NCBI GenBank assembly: GCA_030835125.1
Contig: JAUQWM010000014.1
Span: 1-64,000, forward strand
Direction of reading: 5' to 3'
Length of the DNA: 64,000 nucleotides
Source: Gemmatimonadaceae bacterium
GTDB lineage: Bacteria; Gemmatimonadota; Gemmatimonadetes; Gemmatimonadales; Gemmatimonadaceae
Part shown: one piece after another, positions 1-10,200 of the stretch
Layout: every line of letters begins with the position of its first letter
Position numbering within the stretch: the first letter of the stretch is position 1
Translations under genes and position numbers: made by a program
The notes under the pieces: generated by a model
What the model was told of the DNA's origin: nothing
Databases searched by the model: none
What the model saw: the letters and a program-made list of their open reading frames with translations, nothing else

Positions 1-1790
1 ATGAGGTCGAGGCGGAGCGTGCCTAACGCCAACCCCGCGCTCTCCAGCTGGTGCACCAGCGACGCGCGGTGCCGCAGCATCTCGTCGAGCGAGGCCCGCT
101 GGCGCCGGAGGAACGCCAGCCGGCGGCCGGCGTCCGGGTCGTCGGCCTCGCGCTCGAGCGCCGCCATCCGGGTATCGAGGTCGGCCGCGAGCCGCGGGTC
201 GATACCCGCCTCCACGCGCTCGATGGTCTTCACCAGGTGCATCACGCGCTCGACGAGGGCCTCCACGGTCGGACCCAGGTCGGGGACCAGCGCGCGGTCT
301 TCCTTCGAGAGCCCGGCGAGGATCTCCCGGATCACGGTCCGGTCGTCGGCGGCGCGCCGGATGGCGGCCCCGTACGGCCCGTCGAGCACCGCGCGCGGCG
401 CGATCTTCTCCAGCTGCTTCTCGCGCGCGCCGGGTGCCACCTTCGCCTTCCGGGCGCCGGGGATCACCCACGTCGCGCGCGGCATGAGGAAGACCCGCCG
501 GAGCCGGAGCCCGCTGTCGCGGAGCGATAGCCCCCGCCGGGCGAGCTTCAGCATCATGTACAGCGGAACGACCGGCGCCAGGATCAGCGGGACCGCCTCT
601 GCCTCCACGGCGAGGGTGACCCCCGCCATCGACGCGACCGCCATGCCTAACGTGTACCAGGCGTAGCGGCGCGCGGCCTTCACGCGGTCGAGGAGGTTCG
701 CCCGCCCATGCCACAGCGCGAGGTCGTCGCGCTGCTCGGGCGTGAGGGACGCCAGGTGCGGCGGCTCCACCACCATCGGTGGCTGCCCGGGGTCGGTGAT
801 GAGCAGGGGGCGCACCATCGGCGTCCCCCGGGACGGGGACGGCGTCCGGCCGTCGCGCGGTCGTACGGCGCGCTCCCGACGCCCGGCCTCCGGACTCGGC
901 GAGGCGTACCGCACCGGTTCCCGCTCGGACCGCCACGACGGACCCGGCATCTCGTCGGACAGCAGCGCTTCGCGCAGGACCGTCGCGCTGGGCCAGCGGT
1001 CGTCGGGCGATTTCGCCAGCGCGCGCTCGATGGTCTCGCGAATGGGGCGCGGCGCCTCGGGCCGCAACTCGCCGATGGGCCGCGGCCGCTCGGTCACGTG
1101 CTTCAGCAGCAGCGCCATGTTGTTCGGCGCGGTGAACGGCACCCGGCCGGTGAGCATCTGGTACGCCACCACGCCGAGGGAGTAGATGTCGCTTCGGCCG
1201 TCGACGTCCCGGTCGCCGGTGGCCTGCTCCGGCGACATGTACGTCGGAGTCCCCACCGCGATGCCGGTCTGCGTGAGCCGGGCACCCGCCTCCATCGCGC
1301 GGGCGATCCCGAAATCCGTCACCAGCGCGCGTCCGCTCTCCCGCTCGAGCAGGATGTTGTCCGGCTTGATGTCCCGGTGGATCACCCCGCGTCCGTGCGC
1401 GTACCCCAGCGCATCCGCCACCTCGGCCAGGATGCGGCGCGCCGTCTCGACCGATGGCCGCGGATCGCGCGCCAGGCAGTCGGCGAGGTTGCCGCCGTTG
1501 ACCAGTCCCATCACCAGCCAGGCGATGCCCTCGCGTTCACCAACGTCGTAGATCGGCACGATGTGCGGGTGCGAAAGCTGCGCCGAGGTGTGCGCTTCCC
1601 GGGCAAAGCGGGTCCGGACCGCGGGGTCGCGGGCGAGCTCCGGGGGCAGGACCTTGATGGCCACGTCCCGGTGGAGGCGCCGGTCGCGGGCGCGGAACAC
1701 GACCGACATCCCGCCCCGCCCCAGCTCGTCCCCGATCTCGTACTGGTGTCCGATGGCGGCCTGCAGCCGCTCGAGCGTCGATTCCGGCAC
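1..1790 (-). CDS. PknB-type Ser/Thr protein kinase, 3' end outside window
   Basis: This is a eukaryotic-like Ser/Thr kinase whose C-terminus lies beyond the left edge; about 596 residues are visible. The glycine loop GRGGMSVVF is at 24-32, the ATP lysine K46 in AIKV, the catalytic HRDIKPDN at 138-145 and DFG from D159. A peptide-substrate segment MSPEQATG follows. The kinase domain ends near residue 280. A hydrophobic hairpin lies at about 375-412 and a charged, helical tail follows, so the kinase is probably membrane-anchored with a cytoplasmic catalytic half. The start is a GTG preceded by GGGAGA at about 7 bases. It lies 44 bases behind the oxidoreductase gene on the same strand and may be co-transcribed. 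Its layout resembles the second kinase at 21.3 kb. The substrate is unknown. Confidence 0.9.
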   Translation of the reverse strand, partial: MPESTLERLQAAIGHQYEIGDELGRGGMSVVFRARDRRLHRDVAIKVLPPELARDPAVRTRFAREAHTSAQLSHPHIVPIYDVGEREGIAWLVMGLVNGGNLADCLARDPRPSVETARRILAEVADALGYAHGRGVIHRDIKPDNILLERESGRALVTDFGIARAMEAGARLTQTGIAVGTPTYMSPEQATGDRDVDGRSDIYSLGVVAYQMLTGRVPFTAPNNMALLLKHVTERPRPIGELRPEAPRPIRETIERALAKSPDDRWPSATVLREALLSDEMPGPSWRSEREPVRYASPSPEAGRRERAVRPRDGRTPSPSRGTPMVRPLLITDPGQPPMVVEPPHLASLTPEQRDDLALWHGRANLLDRVKAARRYAWYTLGMAVASMAGVTLAVEAEAVPLILAPVVPLYMMLKLARRGLSLRDSGLRLRRVFLMPRATWVIPGARKAKVAPGAREKQLEKIAPRAVLDGPYGAAIRRAADDRTVIREILAGLSKEDRALVPDLGPTVEALVERVMHLVKTIERVEAGIDPRLAADLDTRMAALEREADDPDAGRRLAFLRRQRASLDEMLRHRASLVHQLESAGLALGTLRLDL

Positions 1791-1834
1791 GGGCAGTCTC
1801 CCGCGATCGCGACCGGCTCCGGTCGCGTCGCTCG

Positions 1835-3922
1835 TCAGGCGAGGGCGACCTCGACCTGGTTGTCGTAGAAGGTGGCGCCACCGCCCATGTCGGTCTCGCG
1901 CTGGCTGGTGGTCTGGTTGGCGTTGCGGCCGTCCCTCGAGAACTTCGTCCACCAGACCGACGGGGCCCAGACCACGCCGCGCCGGATGCCATCCTCGACC
2001 CGGGCCGTGACCGTGAAGGCGCCGCGCCCGTTGCGGATCTCGACCTCGTCGCCGGTGCGGATGCCGCGCGGGGCGGCATCGTCGGGGTGGATGATGCACT
2101 CCGGCTGGCCGACCCCACGCCGGAGCGAGTCCACGTTGACGAATGACGAGTTCAGGAACTGGTGGGCGGGCGAGGAAATCAGCGTGAGCGGCCACTGCGC
2201 GACGAGCGCCGCGTCACGTTCCGGGCTCTCGTACGGCGGGATGTACGCCGGCAGCGGGTCGAGGCCCATCTGGGCCATCCGCTCGCTGTAAAGCTCGCAC
2301 TTCCCGCTGGGCGTCAGGAACTCGCCGTTGCTGAACGGCGCGTAGGGGCGCGGGAGGTTGAGCCGCACCCAGCCGTGCTCCATCAGCCGCTCGAACGTCA
2401 CCCCGCGCATCTTCGGCTGGTCCGTGTCGAGCGCCTGACGAATGAGGGACAGGTCATCGTCCTCGAACCAGGGCTGGCTGAGTCCCATCGCATGCGCGAG
2501 CCGGCGGAAGATCTCCGTGTTCGGCAGCGCCTGGCCGATGGGGGCGATGGCCGGCCGGTTGAGGGTGGCGTAGTGATGGCCGTAGGCCAGGTGCACGTCC
2601 CAGTGCTCGAGCTGCGTCGTCGCCGGCAGGACGTAGTCGGCCCAGTCGGCCGTGTCGGTCTGGAAGTGCTCCAGCACGACGGTAAAGAGATCCTCGCGCG
2701 CCAGGCCGCGACGCACCGCGTTGAGGTCCGGGGCGACCGCCCCCGGATTGGAGTTGTAGACGACCAGTGCCTTCACCGGGGGCCCGCCCACGCCCGCGTG
2801 AGGCAGGGTGAGCGCGTCGCCAAGCCGGATCATGTTGATCGTGCGCACCGGCGGGCTGGCATCGGCGCGATGGAGCGCCGTGACGTTGTAGCTGAAGTTC
2901 TTGCTGGTCGACAGCTGCACGCCCCCGCCGGCGTGGCGCCAGTGTCCCGTGATCGCGGGGAGGCAGGCGATCGTCCGCACGGCCATGCCGCCGCCGGCGT
3001 GCCGCTGCAGCCCGTAGTTCACGCGGATGAACGCGTTCTTCGCGCGGCCGTAGCGGCGCGCCAGCGCCTCGATCACCCCGGCGGCGATCCCGGTCGTCGC
3101 CGACGCGCGCTCGACGGTCCACTCCGCGGCACGGCTCCGGAGCTGGTCGGCGCCGATCGTGTGGCGCGCGAGAAAGTCGTCGTCCTGCAGGTTCTCGGCA
3201 AACAGGACGTGCATCATCCCCAGGGCGAGGGCGGCGTCGGTTCCCGGACGGATCCCGATCCACTCGTCGCACTGGCGTGCCGTGCGCGTCCGGATGGGAT
3301 CGATGCAGATGACCGGGGCGCCCTTCTCGCGCGCCTGCAGCACGAACGGCCAGAGGTGCGGGTTCGCCGTGAGCGTGTTGGTCCCCCAGAGGAGGATGAG
3401 GTCCGCGTCGCCCACCGACTCCGTGTCCGCCCCGATGTTCGCGCCCACCGTCATGCGCATCCCGGCCGCGCCGGCCGTCGAGCAGATCGTGCGATCGAGC
3501 CTGGACGCGCCCAGCGTATGGAAGAAGCGCCGGTCCATCGACTCGCCCTGCAGGTACCCCATCGTGCCCGCGTAGGAGTAGGGCAGGATCGCCTCGGCTC
3601 CGTGCGTGGAGATCACCTCGGCCAGGCGCTTCGCGATGTCCGCCAACGCCTCATCCCAGCTCACCGGCTCGAACTGCCCGCGTCCCTTCGGCCCCACCCG
3701 CCGGAGCGGGTGCGTCAGCCGGTCATGATGGTAGGTACGCTCGATGTAGCGATTGACCTTGGCGCACAGGAATCCCTGCGTGACCGGGTGATCCGGGTCT
3801 CCCTGGATCCTGACGGCGCGCCCATGCTCCACCGTCGTGATGATCGCGCACGTATCCGGGCAGTCGTGCGGGCAGGCGCCGCGAACGGTGCCGTCCTGGA
3901 TGAGGGGTAGGGTGGTCGCCAT
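1835..3922 (-). CDS. molybdopterin-dependent oxidoreductase (BisC/DMSO reductase family)
   Basis: At 695 residues this is a full-length catalytic subunit of the DMSO-reductase superfamily. The N-terminal 4Fe-4S ligands are C17, C21, C25 and C53 (CPHDCPDTC then FLC). C147, in the segment TICSTAG, is a candidate molybdenum ligand. The C-terminal 130 residues have the usual second MGD-binding fold (ECIIHPDDAA, GDEVEIRNGRG, ending NQTTSQRETDMGGG). There is no Tat signal, so it should act in the cytoplasm. No electron-transfer partner is adjacent, and the substrate cannot be read from sequence; this branch includes many unassigned dehydrogenases or reductases. It is transcribed divergently from the exported protein at 4018. 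Confidence 0.9.
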   Translation of the reverse strand: MATTLPLIQDGTVRGACPHDCPDTCAIITTVEHGRAVRIQGDPDHPVTQGFLCAKVNRYIERTYHHDRLTHPLRRVGPKGRGQFEPVSWDEALADIAKRLAEVISTHGAEAILPYSYAGTMGYLQGESMDRRFFHTLGASRLDRTICSTAGAAGMRMTVGANIGADTESVGDADLILLWGTNTLTANPHLWPFVLQAREKGAPVICIDPIRTRTARQCDEWIGIRPGTDAALALGMMHVLFAENLQDDDFLARHTIGADQLRSRAAEWTVERASATTGIAAGVIEALARRYGRAKNAFIRVNYGLQRHAGGGMAVRTIACLPAITGHWRHAGGGVQLSTSKNFSYNVTALHRADASPPVRTINMIRLGDALTLPHAGVGGPPVKALVVYNSNPGAVAPDLNAVRRGLAREDLFTVVLEHFQTDTADWADYVLPATTQLEHWDVHLAYGHHYATLNRPAIAPIGQALPNTEIFRRLAHAMGLSQPWFEDDDLSLIRQALDTDQPKMRGVTFERLMEHGWVRLNLPRPYAPFSNGEFLTPSGKCELYSERMAQMGLDPLPAYIPPYESPERDAALVAQWPLTLISSPAHQFLNSSFVNVDSLRRGVGQPECIIHPDDAAPRGIRTGDEVEIRNGRGAFTVTARVEDGIRRGVVWAPSVWWTKFSRDGRNANQTTSQRETDMGGGATFYDNQVEVALA

Positions 3923-4017
3923 CTGTCCTCAAAGATACTCTAGTTGGTAGCGGGAACCCTTTTACAGGTGTCGAGGTCAAACAGGAGCCCGCTGGCCGCC
4001 CCCTGATCGGATCATCA
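3923..4017. promoter_or_regulatory. divergent intergenic region
   Basis: These 95 bases separate two outward-facing genes and must hold both promoters. They include a locally AT-richer patch around 3930-3965 (AAAGATACTCTAGTTGG and ACCCTTTTACAGG). No operator symmetry is obvious, and the promoter positions are inference only. Confidence 0.35.
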
Positions 4018-5463
4018 ATGCCCAGGCTCAGCCCCGCCGTTCTCCCGAGGGTGGCACGCGCCGCCCTTGCCATCGTCCTTCTGGCTTCGCTGCCGGCGGT
4101 GGCAACGTCGCAAGGGCGACTCCCGGCGCCGGCCTCCCTTACGGACGCGGAGTTCTGGGAGTTTTTCACCCGGATGTCCGAACCAGGTGGGTATTTCCTG
4201 TCCGAGAACTTCGTGTCGAACGAGGTGTCGTTCCAGGAGGTCATCCCCACGCTCCAGAAGACGCTGACGCCGGACGGCGTGTACCTCGGCGTCGGGCCCG
4301 AGCAGAACTTCACCTATATCGCGAACCTGAACCCCCGGATGGCCGTCATTTTCGACATCCGCCGGCAGAACGCGATGCAGCACCTGATGTACAAGGCCCT
4401 GTTCGAGATGTCGTCGACCCGATCGGAGTTCGTGGCGAGGCTGTTTTCGCTCCCTGCGGTCGCCCGCATCCCGGCGGACTTGCCGGTGGCTGGACTCTTC
4501 GACTCGGCCGCTGTCGCCGTGAAGAGCGACTCGGCGTATGCGGCCAACCTGGCCGCCATCAGGGACCAGCTCATGAAGCGTCACGGCTTTCCGCTCACGG
4601 CAGACGACCTCGCATCCATAGAGCACGTCTATCAGGTCTTCTTCAGCGCCGGTCCGGGCGTGAACTACGGCTACCGGTCGGGAAGCACGGGCTTTTCGCG
4701 CTCGTCATACCCGACTTATGGCATGTTGCAGGGTGCGACCAACGCCGACAGCATCCAGATGGCGTTCCTGGCGACCGAATCGCACTACCAGGCCGTCCGC
4801 CGGATGCACCTCAAGAACCTGATCATTCCGGTTGTGGGCGACTTCGCCGGTCCCAGGGCAATCCGTCAGGTTGGAGAGTACCTGCGAAAGCGCAACCTCA
4901 CGGTGACCGCGTTCTACGTGTCCAATGTCGAGCAGTACTTGTTCGGTGACCGTCGCGCGTCAGACCGTTTCTATGGCAACGTGGCGACGCTGCCTCTCGA
5001 TAGCACGAGCATGTTCATCCGCTCCGTGCCGCGCAGCAACGGCCCGATGATGCGGTTCGGCTCGGGGAGCGCCACGACAAGCTCGTTCAGCGTCTTCATC
5101 ATGCGCGACAGCGGCGGCACGCGGATCACCCGCACCGTCCGTGACAGTGCCGGGGTGGCGCTGATGTCCGTGACCCGCGACAGCGCGGGCGTGCCGGTGA
5201 ACAGCACGCCCGACTCGAGCCTCAGGGCGGCACTCGCGCGGGACAGCGTGCTCCTGTCCACGCTTCAGGCACTGTCCCGGAGCCGGGACAGTGCGCAGTG
5301 GCAGGTCATCGCCGGCCCCCCGTCGATCGCGATGATGGGTGGCCTCCTGACGTCAGGCCTGGCACCGATGCAGAAGACGGTGGGCGCCCACATCAAGGGC
5401 GAACTGAAGAGCTACACCGACGTCATTGGCATGACCCGGACCAGCGACTGGAAGGAGCCCTAG
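4018..5463 (+). CDS. exported protein of unknown role, LIC_10091-like
   Basis: The 481-residue protein has a signal peptide (about residues 1-32, hydrophobic core ALAIVLLASLPAVA). The body resembles the conserved LIC_10091-type family, which has a Rossmann, methyltransferase-like fold: NFTYIANLNPRMAVIFDIR near 97 and TAFYVSNVEQYLF near 300. That family match is from memory and moderate. No catalytic residue can be assigned. The C-terminal third carries an insertion with the degenerate repeat RDSxGx (MRDSGG, VRDSAG, TRDSAG, ARDSV). It stands alone, between a divergent oxidoreductase and a convergent small gene. Confidence 0.8.
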   Translation: MPRLSPAVLPRVARAALAIVLLASLPAVATSQGRLPAPASLTDAEFWEFFTRMSEPGGYFLSENFVSNEVSFQEVIPTLQKTLTPDGVYLGVGPEQNFTYIANLNPRMAVIFDIRRQNAMQHLMYKALFEMSSTRSEFVARLFSLPAVARIPADLPVAGLFDSAAVAVKSDSAYAANLAAIRDQLMKRHGFPLTADDLASIEHVYQVFFSAGPGVNYGYRSGSTGFSRSSYPTYGMLQGATNADSIQMAFLATESHYQAVRRMHLKNLIIPVVGDFAGPRAIRQVGEYLRKRNLTVTAFYVSNVEQYLFGDRRASDRFYGNVATLPLDSTSMFIRSVPRSNGPMMRFGSGSATTSSFSVFIMRDSGGTRITRTVRDSAGVALMSVTRDSAGVPVNSTPDSSLRAALARDSVLLSTLQALSRSRDSAQWQVIAGPPSIAMMGGLLTSGLAPMQKTVGAHIKGELKSYTDVIGMTRTSDWKEP

Positions 5464-5475
5464 CCGGCGGCGCGG

Positions 5476-5685
5476 TCAGGGAACATGCCAGTGACCGTGT
5501 TCGTCTGACCAGACGCGCCCCTCCTGGCTTCCGCGTCGGGCGGCCAGGACACCGACGGTGATGACGGCCAGCGCCCCGACGATCATCAGGACGCGCGACC
5601 GGATCTTCCGCTGGTGCTTCATCCGCTCCGCGTGCTGACGGGCGGCCTCGGCCCGCTCCTTGCGTTCTTCTCGTTTTCCATCCAT
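5476..5685 (-). CDS. small membrane protein, hypothetical
   Basis: The 69-residue protein begins with a very charged, coiled-coil-like half (KREERKERAEAARQHAERMKHQRK). One transmembrane helix follows (VLMIVGALAVITVGVLAA) and then a short tail ending WSDEHGHWHVP. A cytoplasmic helix with a single-pass anchor is the likely topology. It is convergent with the exported protein, with 12 bases between stops. I do not recognise a family. Codon use and the start are consistent with a real gene. Confidence 0.6.
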   Translation of the reverse strand: MDGKREERKERAEAARQHAERMKHQRKIRSRVLMIVGALAVITVGVLAARRGSQEGRVWSDEHGHWHVP

Positions 5686-5883
5686 CGCCGTCTCCGGAAT
5701 TGGCGCGGTCGAGTGTTTTCCGGAACCACGCCCGACTCGATACTAGCCCGGTCGCAGGCATCGGGAAGTCGGCGCCGGGGCGCTCTTGACGGTTTGCACC
5801 GGGACGGAGAGGTTTGGCCGGTTCATTAGCGGGCATTCACGAAACGGCGATGAACCCGCCGTTTCCGCTCTCGAGTCATCCCT

Positions 5884-7239
5884 ATGGCGCGCGTTCGCAA
5901 CGCGTCGATCCTGGCGTCGTTCCTGCTGGTGGGGACGGCGACCGCATCGCCCGCACAGCCCCCGTTCAAGCCCGCCAAGGCGGGCGTCGACGCGTCCAAG
6001 CCGGACGTCCTTCCGATCCTCAAGCTCACCCAGGTGAGCTTTGACGCCGCGCTGGCCGCACTCACGCGCCAGGACAACCGGGCGGCACGCGATCACCTCA
6101 GGAAGGCACGCGAACAGGCGGAGAAGGCCCTCAAGACCAACCCCGCCAGCCGCGATGCCGCGGTCGGACTCGGCATGATCTTCTTCTACGAAGGGGTCGC
6201 CGGCGACCGGAGGGGATACGAGCGCGCCAGCGACTGGCTCCAGAAGGTCGTCAACGCAGACCCTGATGCCGGGCAGGGGTACCAGTACCTGGCGCACGCC
6301 TACGGCCGCCAGAACAGGATGCACGAGACGATCGTCAATGCGTCACTGGCGCTGACGCTCCTGACCGACACGGCGTCCATTCGCGACCTCACCCAGCTCA
6401 AGAACGGCTTCCAGGACGTCTTCCTCAAGAACTGGTACGAGTACGGCCAGTACTACGAGAGCCCGGCCGCGAAGCTCACCCGCATCAACGCGCAGAACAA
6501 CTACGCCATCGAGCTGGTGGCGCAGATCACGCCGCAGTTCGAGCAGGACCTCGCGGCGAAGGGGCTGCAGGCGCTCGGCCCCACGCTGCAGATCTCGCAG
6601 GACGCACCGACGAAGCAGTACCTGCAGAAGCTCGTGGACAAGCTGCTGGCCAAGTCGCCGGGCGGCCCGCCGTTCACGTATACCGTCGACGTCGTCGAGT
6701 CGCCGGCGGTGAACGCGATGGCGTTTCCGGGGCGCATCCTCGTCAACACGGGGCTGATCCGATTCTGCGAGTCCGAGGCGGAGCTGATCACCGTGCTGTC
6801 GCACGAGATCGCCCACGTGTATGCCCACCACAGCGCGCGGGCGCTCCAGTCCAACTGGCAGAAGCAGCAGGTGGCGGCGACGATCCTCCAGGCGGCGAAC
6901 ATCAACAACTCGAACCTGAAGGAGCAGCTCATCACGCTGGGGGCCAGCGTCGGGCTCGAGCTGCTGGCGCGCGGCTACAGCCGCAACGAGGAGAAGGAGG
7001 CCGACAAGTACGGCACGCACCTCGCCTTCAACGCCGGCTACAACCCGACCCTGATGACGAAGTTCTTCCTCCGGCTGTACGAGGCGAACCCGCGCCAGCC
7101 GTTCAAGTGGCTCTCCACGCACCCGCCGACGACGGAGCGGATCGAGTACACCACGGCGTACCTCGAGGCGTTCCCGCTCGAGCAGGAGATGCAGCTGGAC
7201 AGCCAGGAGTTCAAGGACCTGAAGGCCCGCCTGAAATAG
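5884..7239 (+). CDS. M48-family metallopeptidase with N-terminal TPR-like region
   Basis: This is a secreted zinc peptidase of 451 residues. A signal peptide (SILASFLLVGTATASPAQ) is followed by helical TPR-like repeats at about 45-160. The M48 domain has HEIAH at 307-311, with E308 catalytic and H307/H311 as ligands. The third ligand is E370 in EKEAD. The tail contains FKWLSTHPPTTERI, the conserved HP motif typical of the BepA/LoiP group. It probably acts on periplasmic or outer-membrane proteins. Only 14 bases separate it from the giant vWA gene downstream, so the two are likely co-expressed, and the giant protein could be its partner or substrate (inference). Confidence 0.92.
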   Translation: MARVRNASILASFLLVGTATASPAQPPFKPAKAGVDASKPDVLPILKLTQVSFDAALAALTRQDNRAARDHLRKAREQAEKALKTNPASRDAAVGLGMIFFYEGVAGDRRGYERASDWLQKVVNADPDAGQGYQYLAHAYGRQNRMHETIVNASLALTLLTDTASIRDLTQLKNGFQDVFLKNWYEYGQYYESPAAKLTRINAQNNYAIELVAQITPQFEQDLAAKGLQALGPTLQISQDAPTKQYLQKLVDKLLAKSPGGPPFTYTVDVVESPAVNAMAFPGRILVNTGLIRFCESEAELITVLSHEIAHVYAHHSARALQSNWQKQQVAATILQAANINNSNLKEQLITLGASVGLELLARGYSRNEEKEADKYGTHLAFNAGYNPTLMTKFFLRLYEANPRQPFKWLSTHPPTTERIEYTTAYLEAFPLEQEMQLDSQEFKDLKARLK

Positions 7240-7253
7240 GGAGGTCGCCCCCC

Positions 7254-10200
7254 ATGCGTTCTCGTTCGTTAGGCGCCGTCGCCAGGCGGTTCGTCGACGT
7301 GCGCGCGGCCGCCGCGCTGCTCCTGCTCGTCGCCGGGCGCGCGACCGCGCAGCAGTACGAATACCCGGTCGTTCCGCCGGTCCTCTACGTGGTGGGGAAA
7401 CCGGAGTTCGGCACTCCCGCCGACGGCTCGCGCCGGGTCACGCTGTACAAGGACATCGGCCAGGCAACGGCGGCGGCGGGCGGGCAGCCGGTCTACCGGA
7501 TCCTCCGGCACGCGCTCGACCGCACCAGTGAAGGCACGGCGTTTCTCAAGTCGGTCCAGGCCGCGCGCAACGAGGACGGCCCGTTCCAAATCACCCTGAC
7601 GAGCGAACAATCCCTCGTCGAGACGCTGCACCGGAACAGCAAGGTTCCCGGCGACCTGGGTCCGGCCAACCCCAACTGGAAGCTCACCGGGAGATATCAG
7701 GGTCTCCTCAAGGACATGAACGCGGAATACAAGCCGGAGGGAGGCAAGGACGACTACAAGAACGGCCGCTTCTACTTCCCGACGGAGGGTTCCGAGGCCG
7801 CGGTGAACTTCATGCAGAACTTCAAGGTGCATGTCGGGAAGGACGCCGCCGGCAACACCATCCTCATGCGTCGCAATGATGCCGGCACGCTCATGCCGAT
7901 CGATACCCGGGACATCTCGAGCGACGTCCCGGCCGGCCAGTGCATCTTCGTCATGGACGCCGACGGCAACATGTACGTACTCGCCCGGGAGTGGGTCATC
8001 GGCATCAAGGCCATGGGCTTTGACGGGGTCAACCACTCCTCGATCCCCGCCGGCCACCCGATCGCCGCCGCGGGCAAGTTGGCGATCCACGATGGCAAGG
8101 TCGTGGCGATGGACAACTCTTCGGGACACTACCACCCGTCCAACGCCCATCTCAAGCAGGCCGTCAGCCAGCTGCAGACACTGGGGATCGAGAAGGGCTC
8201 GTACGACGTCGGGTTCCTCGCCGACGATCATCCGGGCCACGCCTACCTCGAACTCGACTCCAGGAAGGAGCAGCGGAAGTTCGTCGACGCGCCGCTCGAC
8301 GATGCACGCACCGGCGGCCCGCTGCACGGGGACCCCAACGCCAGGCGCCCCGACGCACCGGCCGACGCCGCGAGCGCCCTCAAGCCCGAGGAGACGATCC
8401 CCGACAAGCAACTCGACGTGGACCGTCGCGCCGCCGAACCCCCGCCCGCGTCAGGCACGATGGAGGCCGACAAGCCGGTCGAGCCGCCGCCCAGGGCGCT
8501 GGTCGAGGACATCCGGAAGCAGCTCGCCGCCCTGAAGCCAGAACAGATCGACGCCGCGGTCGTGAAGAGGCTCTACGCCCTCGACCCGAAGGCCGCCAAG
8601 GCGATCGCCGAGGCGGTCTCGAAGGGAGGCCTTGACGCGCACAACATGAAGATCGGCCAGGTGCGCAAGCAGCTGGACCTCGAGGTCTGGAAGAAGATCT
8701 TGTCCGAACACAACATCCAGGTCGAGACGACCAACCAGGGGAAGAACAACGGCGCTCGCAGCGACCTCGATTACACGCTGTACTTCGTCGCCGAGGAAGC
8801 CGGCGTCACGATCAAGGATCTGATCGCGGAGCACACCGCCACGTGGAAGGCGTTGCACCAGCTCGATCCGGCACAGGTCGAGATCAAGGTGATGAACGGC
8901 GACGAGTTCTACCCGGACTGGCGCAATGAAGCCCTCGGCTCGGTCGAGCACGAACTCCTGGTCAAGGATGTCCTCGGCCAGTTGCGTGGCGACGCGGAGA
9001 AGTACTCGGTCCCCGGCGGCAACAAGGAGCAGGTGCACAACCGCCCGCTGAGCGAAGGCCGGACCGAGAAGCTCCGCTACGATCCCGAACTCGACAAGCC
9101 GGACGTGCCCATCGAACGGCAGGTCATCAGCGACGCGGGCCCCACGCGCGAGATCTCACGGCGGTACCAGGGCGTCCACGCCCAGTACAACACGATGAAC
9201 GCGCTCGGGAACCTCATCCAGAACAAGGCCGAGTTCTTCAGCCACACCGGCGACCAGGCACAGGACGCCACGCGCCGCGCCAAGTACTTCAACCGCGTCA
9301 TCAACCTGGGCCTCGGAAACCTGCGTTTCTTCCCGAACACGTACGGGCAGATCCACGCCGGTCAGGCGGCGAAGAAGGAGCAGATGAAGGAGGACTTCCT
9401 CATGCGCGCCTTTGGCACCCTGGCCAGGGACGAGGGAAGGCCTGCCATCAACAGTTCGCAGCTCCGGCACTACAAGGAAGTCATCGACATCTCCATGCGG
9501 ATCGAGGCGGAGAAGACCGCCAACGCGAACTACATGGACCAGCGCGAGTCGTATTTTCGCGACAAGTACGCGCGCAACGCCGAGGCGTTTGTCGACCTGC
9601 GGCTCGGCAATTCGCCGGTCACGCCCGAGGAACGGAAGGCACTGGTCCTGGACGAGATGCAGCGCCTCTTCGAGCACGACCAGAAGCTCCTGCTGGCGGA
9701 AGCGATCCTGGCCGGCATGCGCCAGAGCGTCGCGCGCGACCTCACCCCCGAAGGCGTGCTGCGCAACCGGCTCCGCTTCGACGAGAAGACGCAGAAGTTC
9801 ATCGCCGACCCGGAAGGCGCGAAGAAGGTTGCGTTCGAGCGCGCCACCGAAGTCGCCCTGTTCTTCGAGCTGGTGAACTTGCTCCCCGACGGGACGCCGT
9901 TCGAAAAGGCGTTCAAGGAGAGCCTCAAGGCGCGCGCGATGGCCACAGCGCCCAACAAGGACATCGAGACCTTCTACGAAGCGCTCGACAAGGTCAACGC
10001 CGCCGAGATCGACAAGTTCATCAAGGGTGATCCGGAGAGCCACGTCCAGAAGTCGATGGACGAGTTGCGAGCCAAGCGTGACCGGGCGGTCCTCGAGTTG
10101 CTCGCCGATCGCAAGGAGAAGGCGGTCGAGTTCGCGCGGCAGAAGGGCGTCCGCGCCGATCCGTCCACGGTGGCACCGGCCGACGTGCATGCCCACATCC

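Noticed and set aside
2162-3910. Long open frame (582 codons) on the plus strand
   Set aside because: It is antisense to the molybdopterin oxidoreductase, whose motifs are clear on the minus strand.
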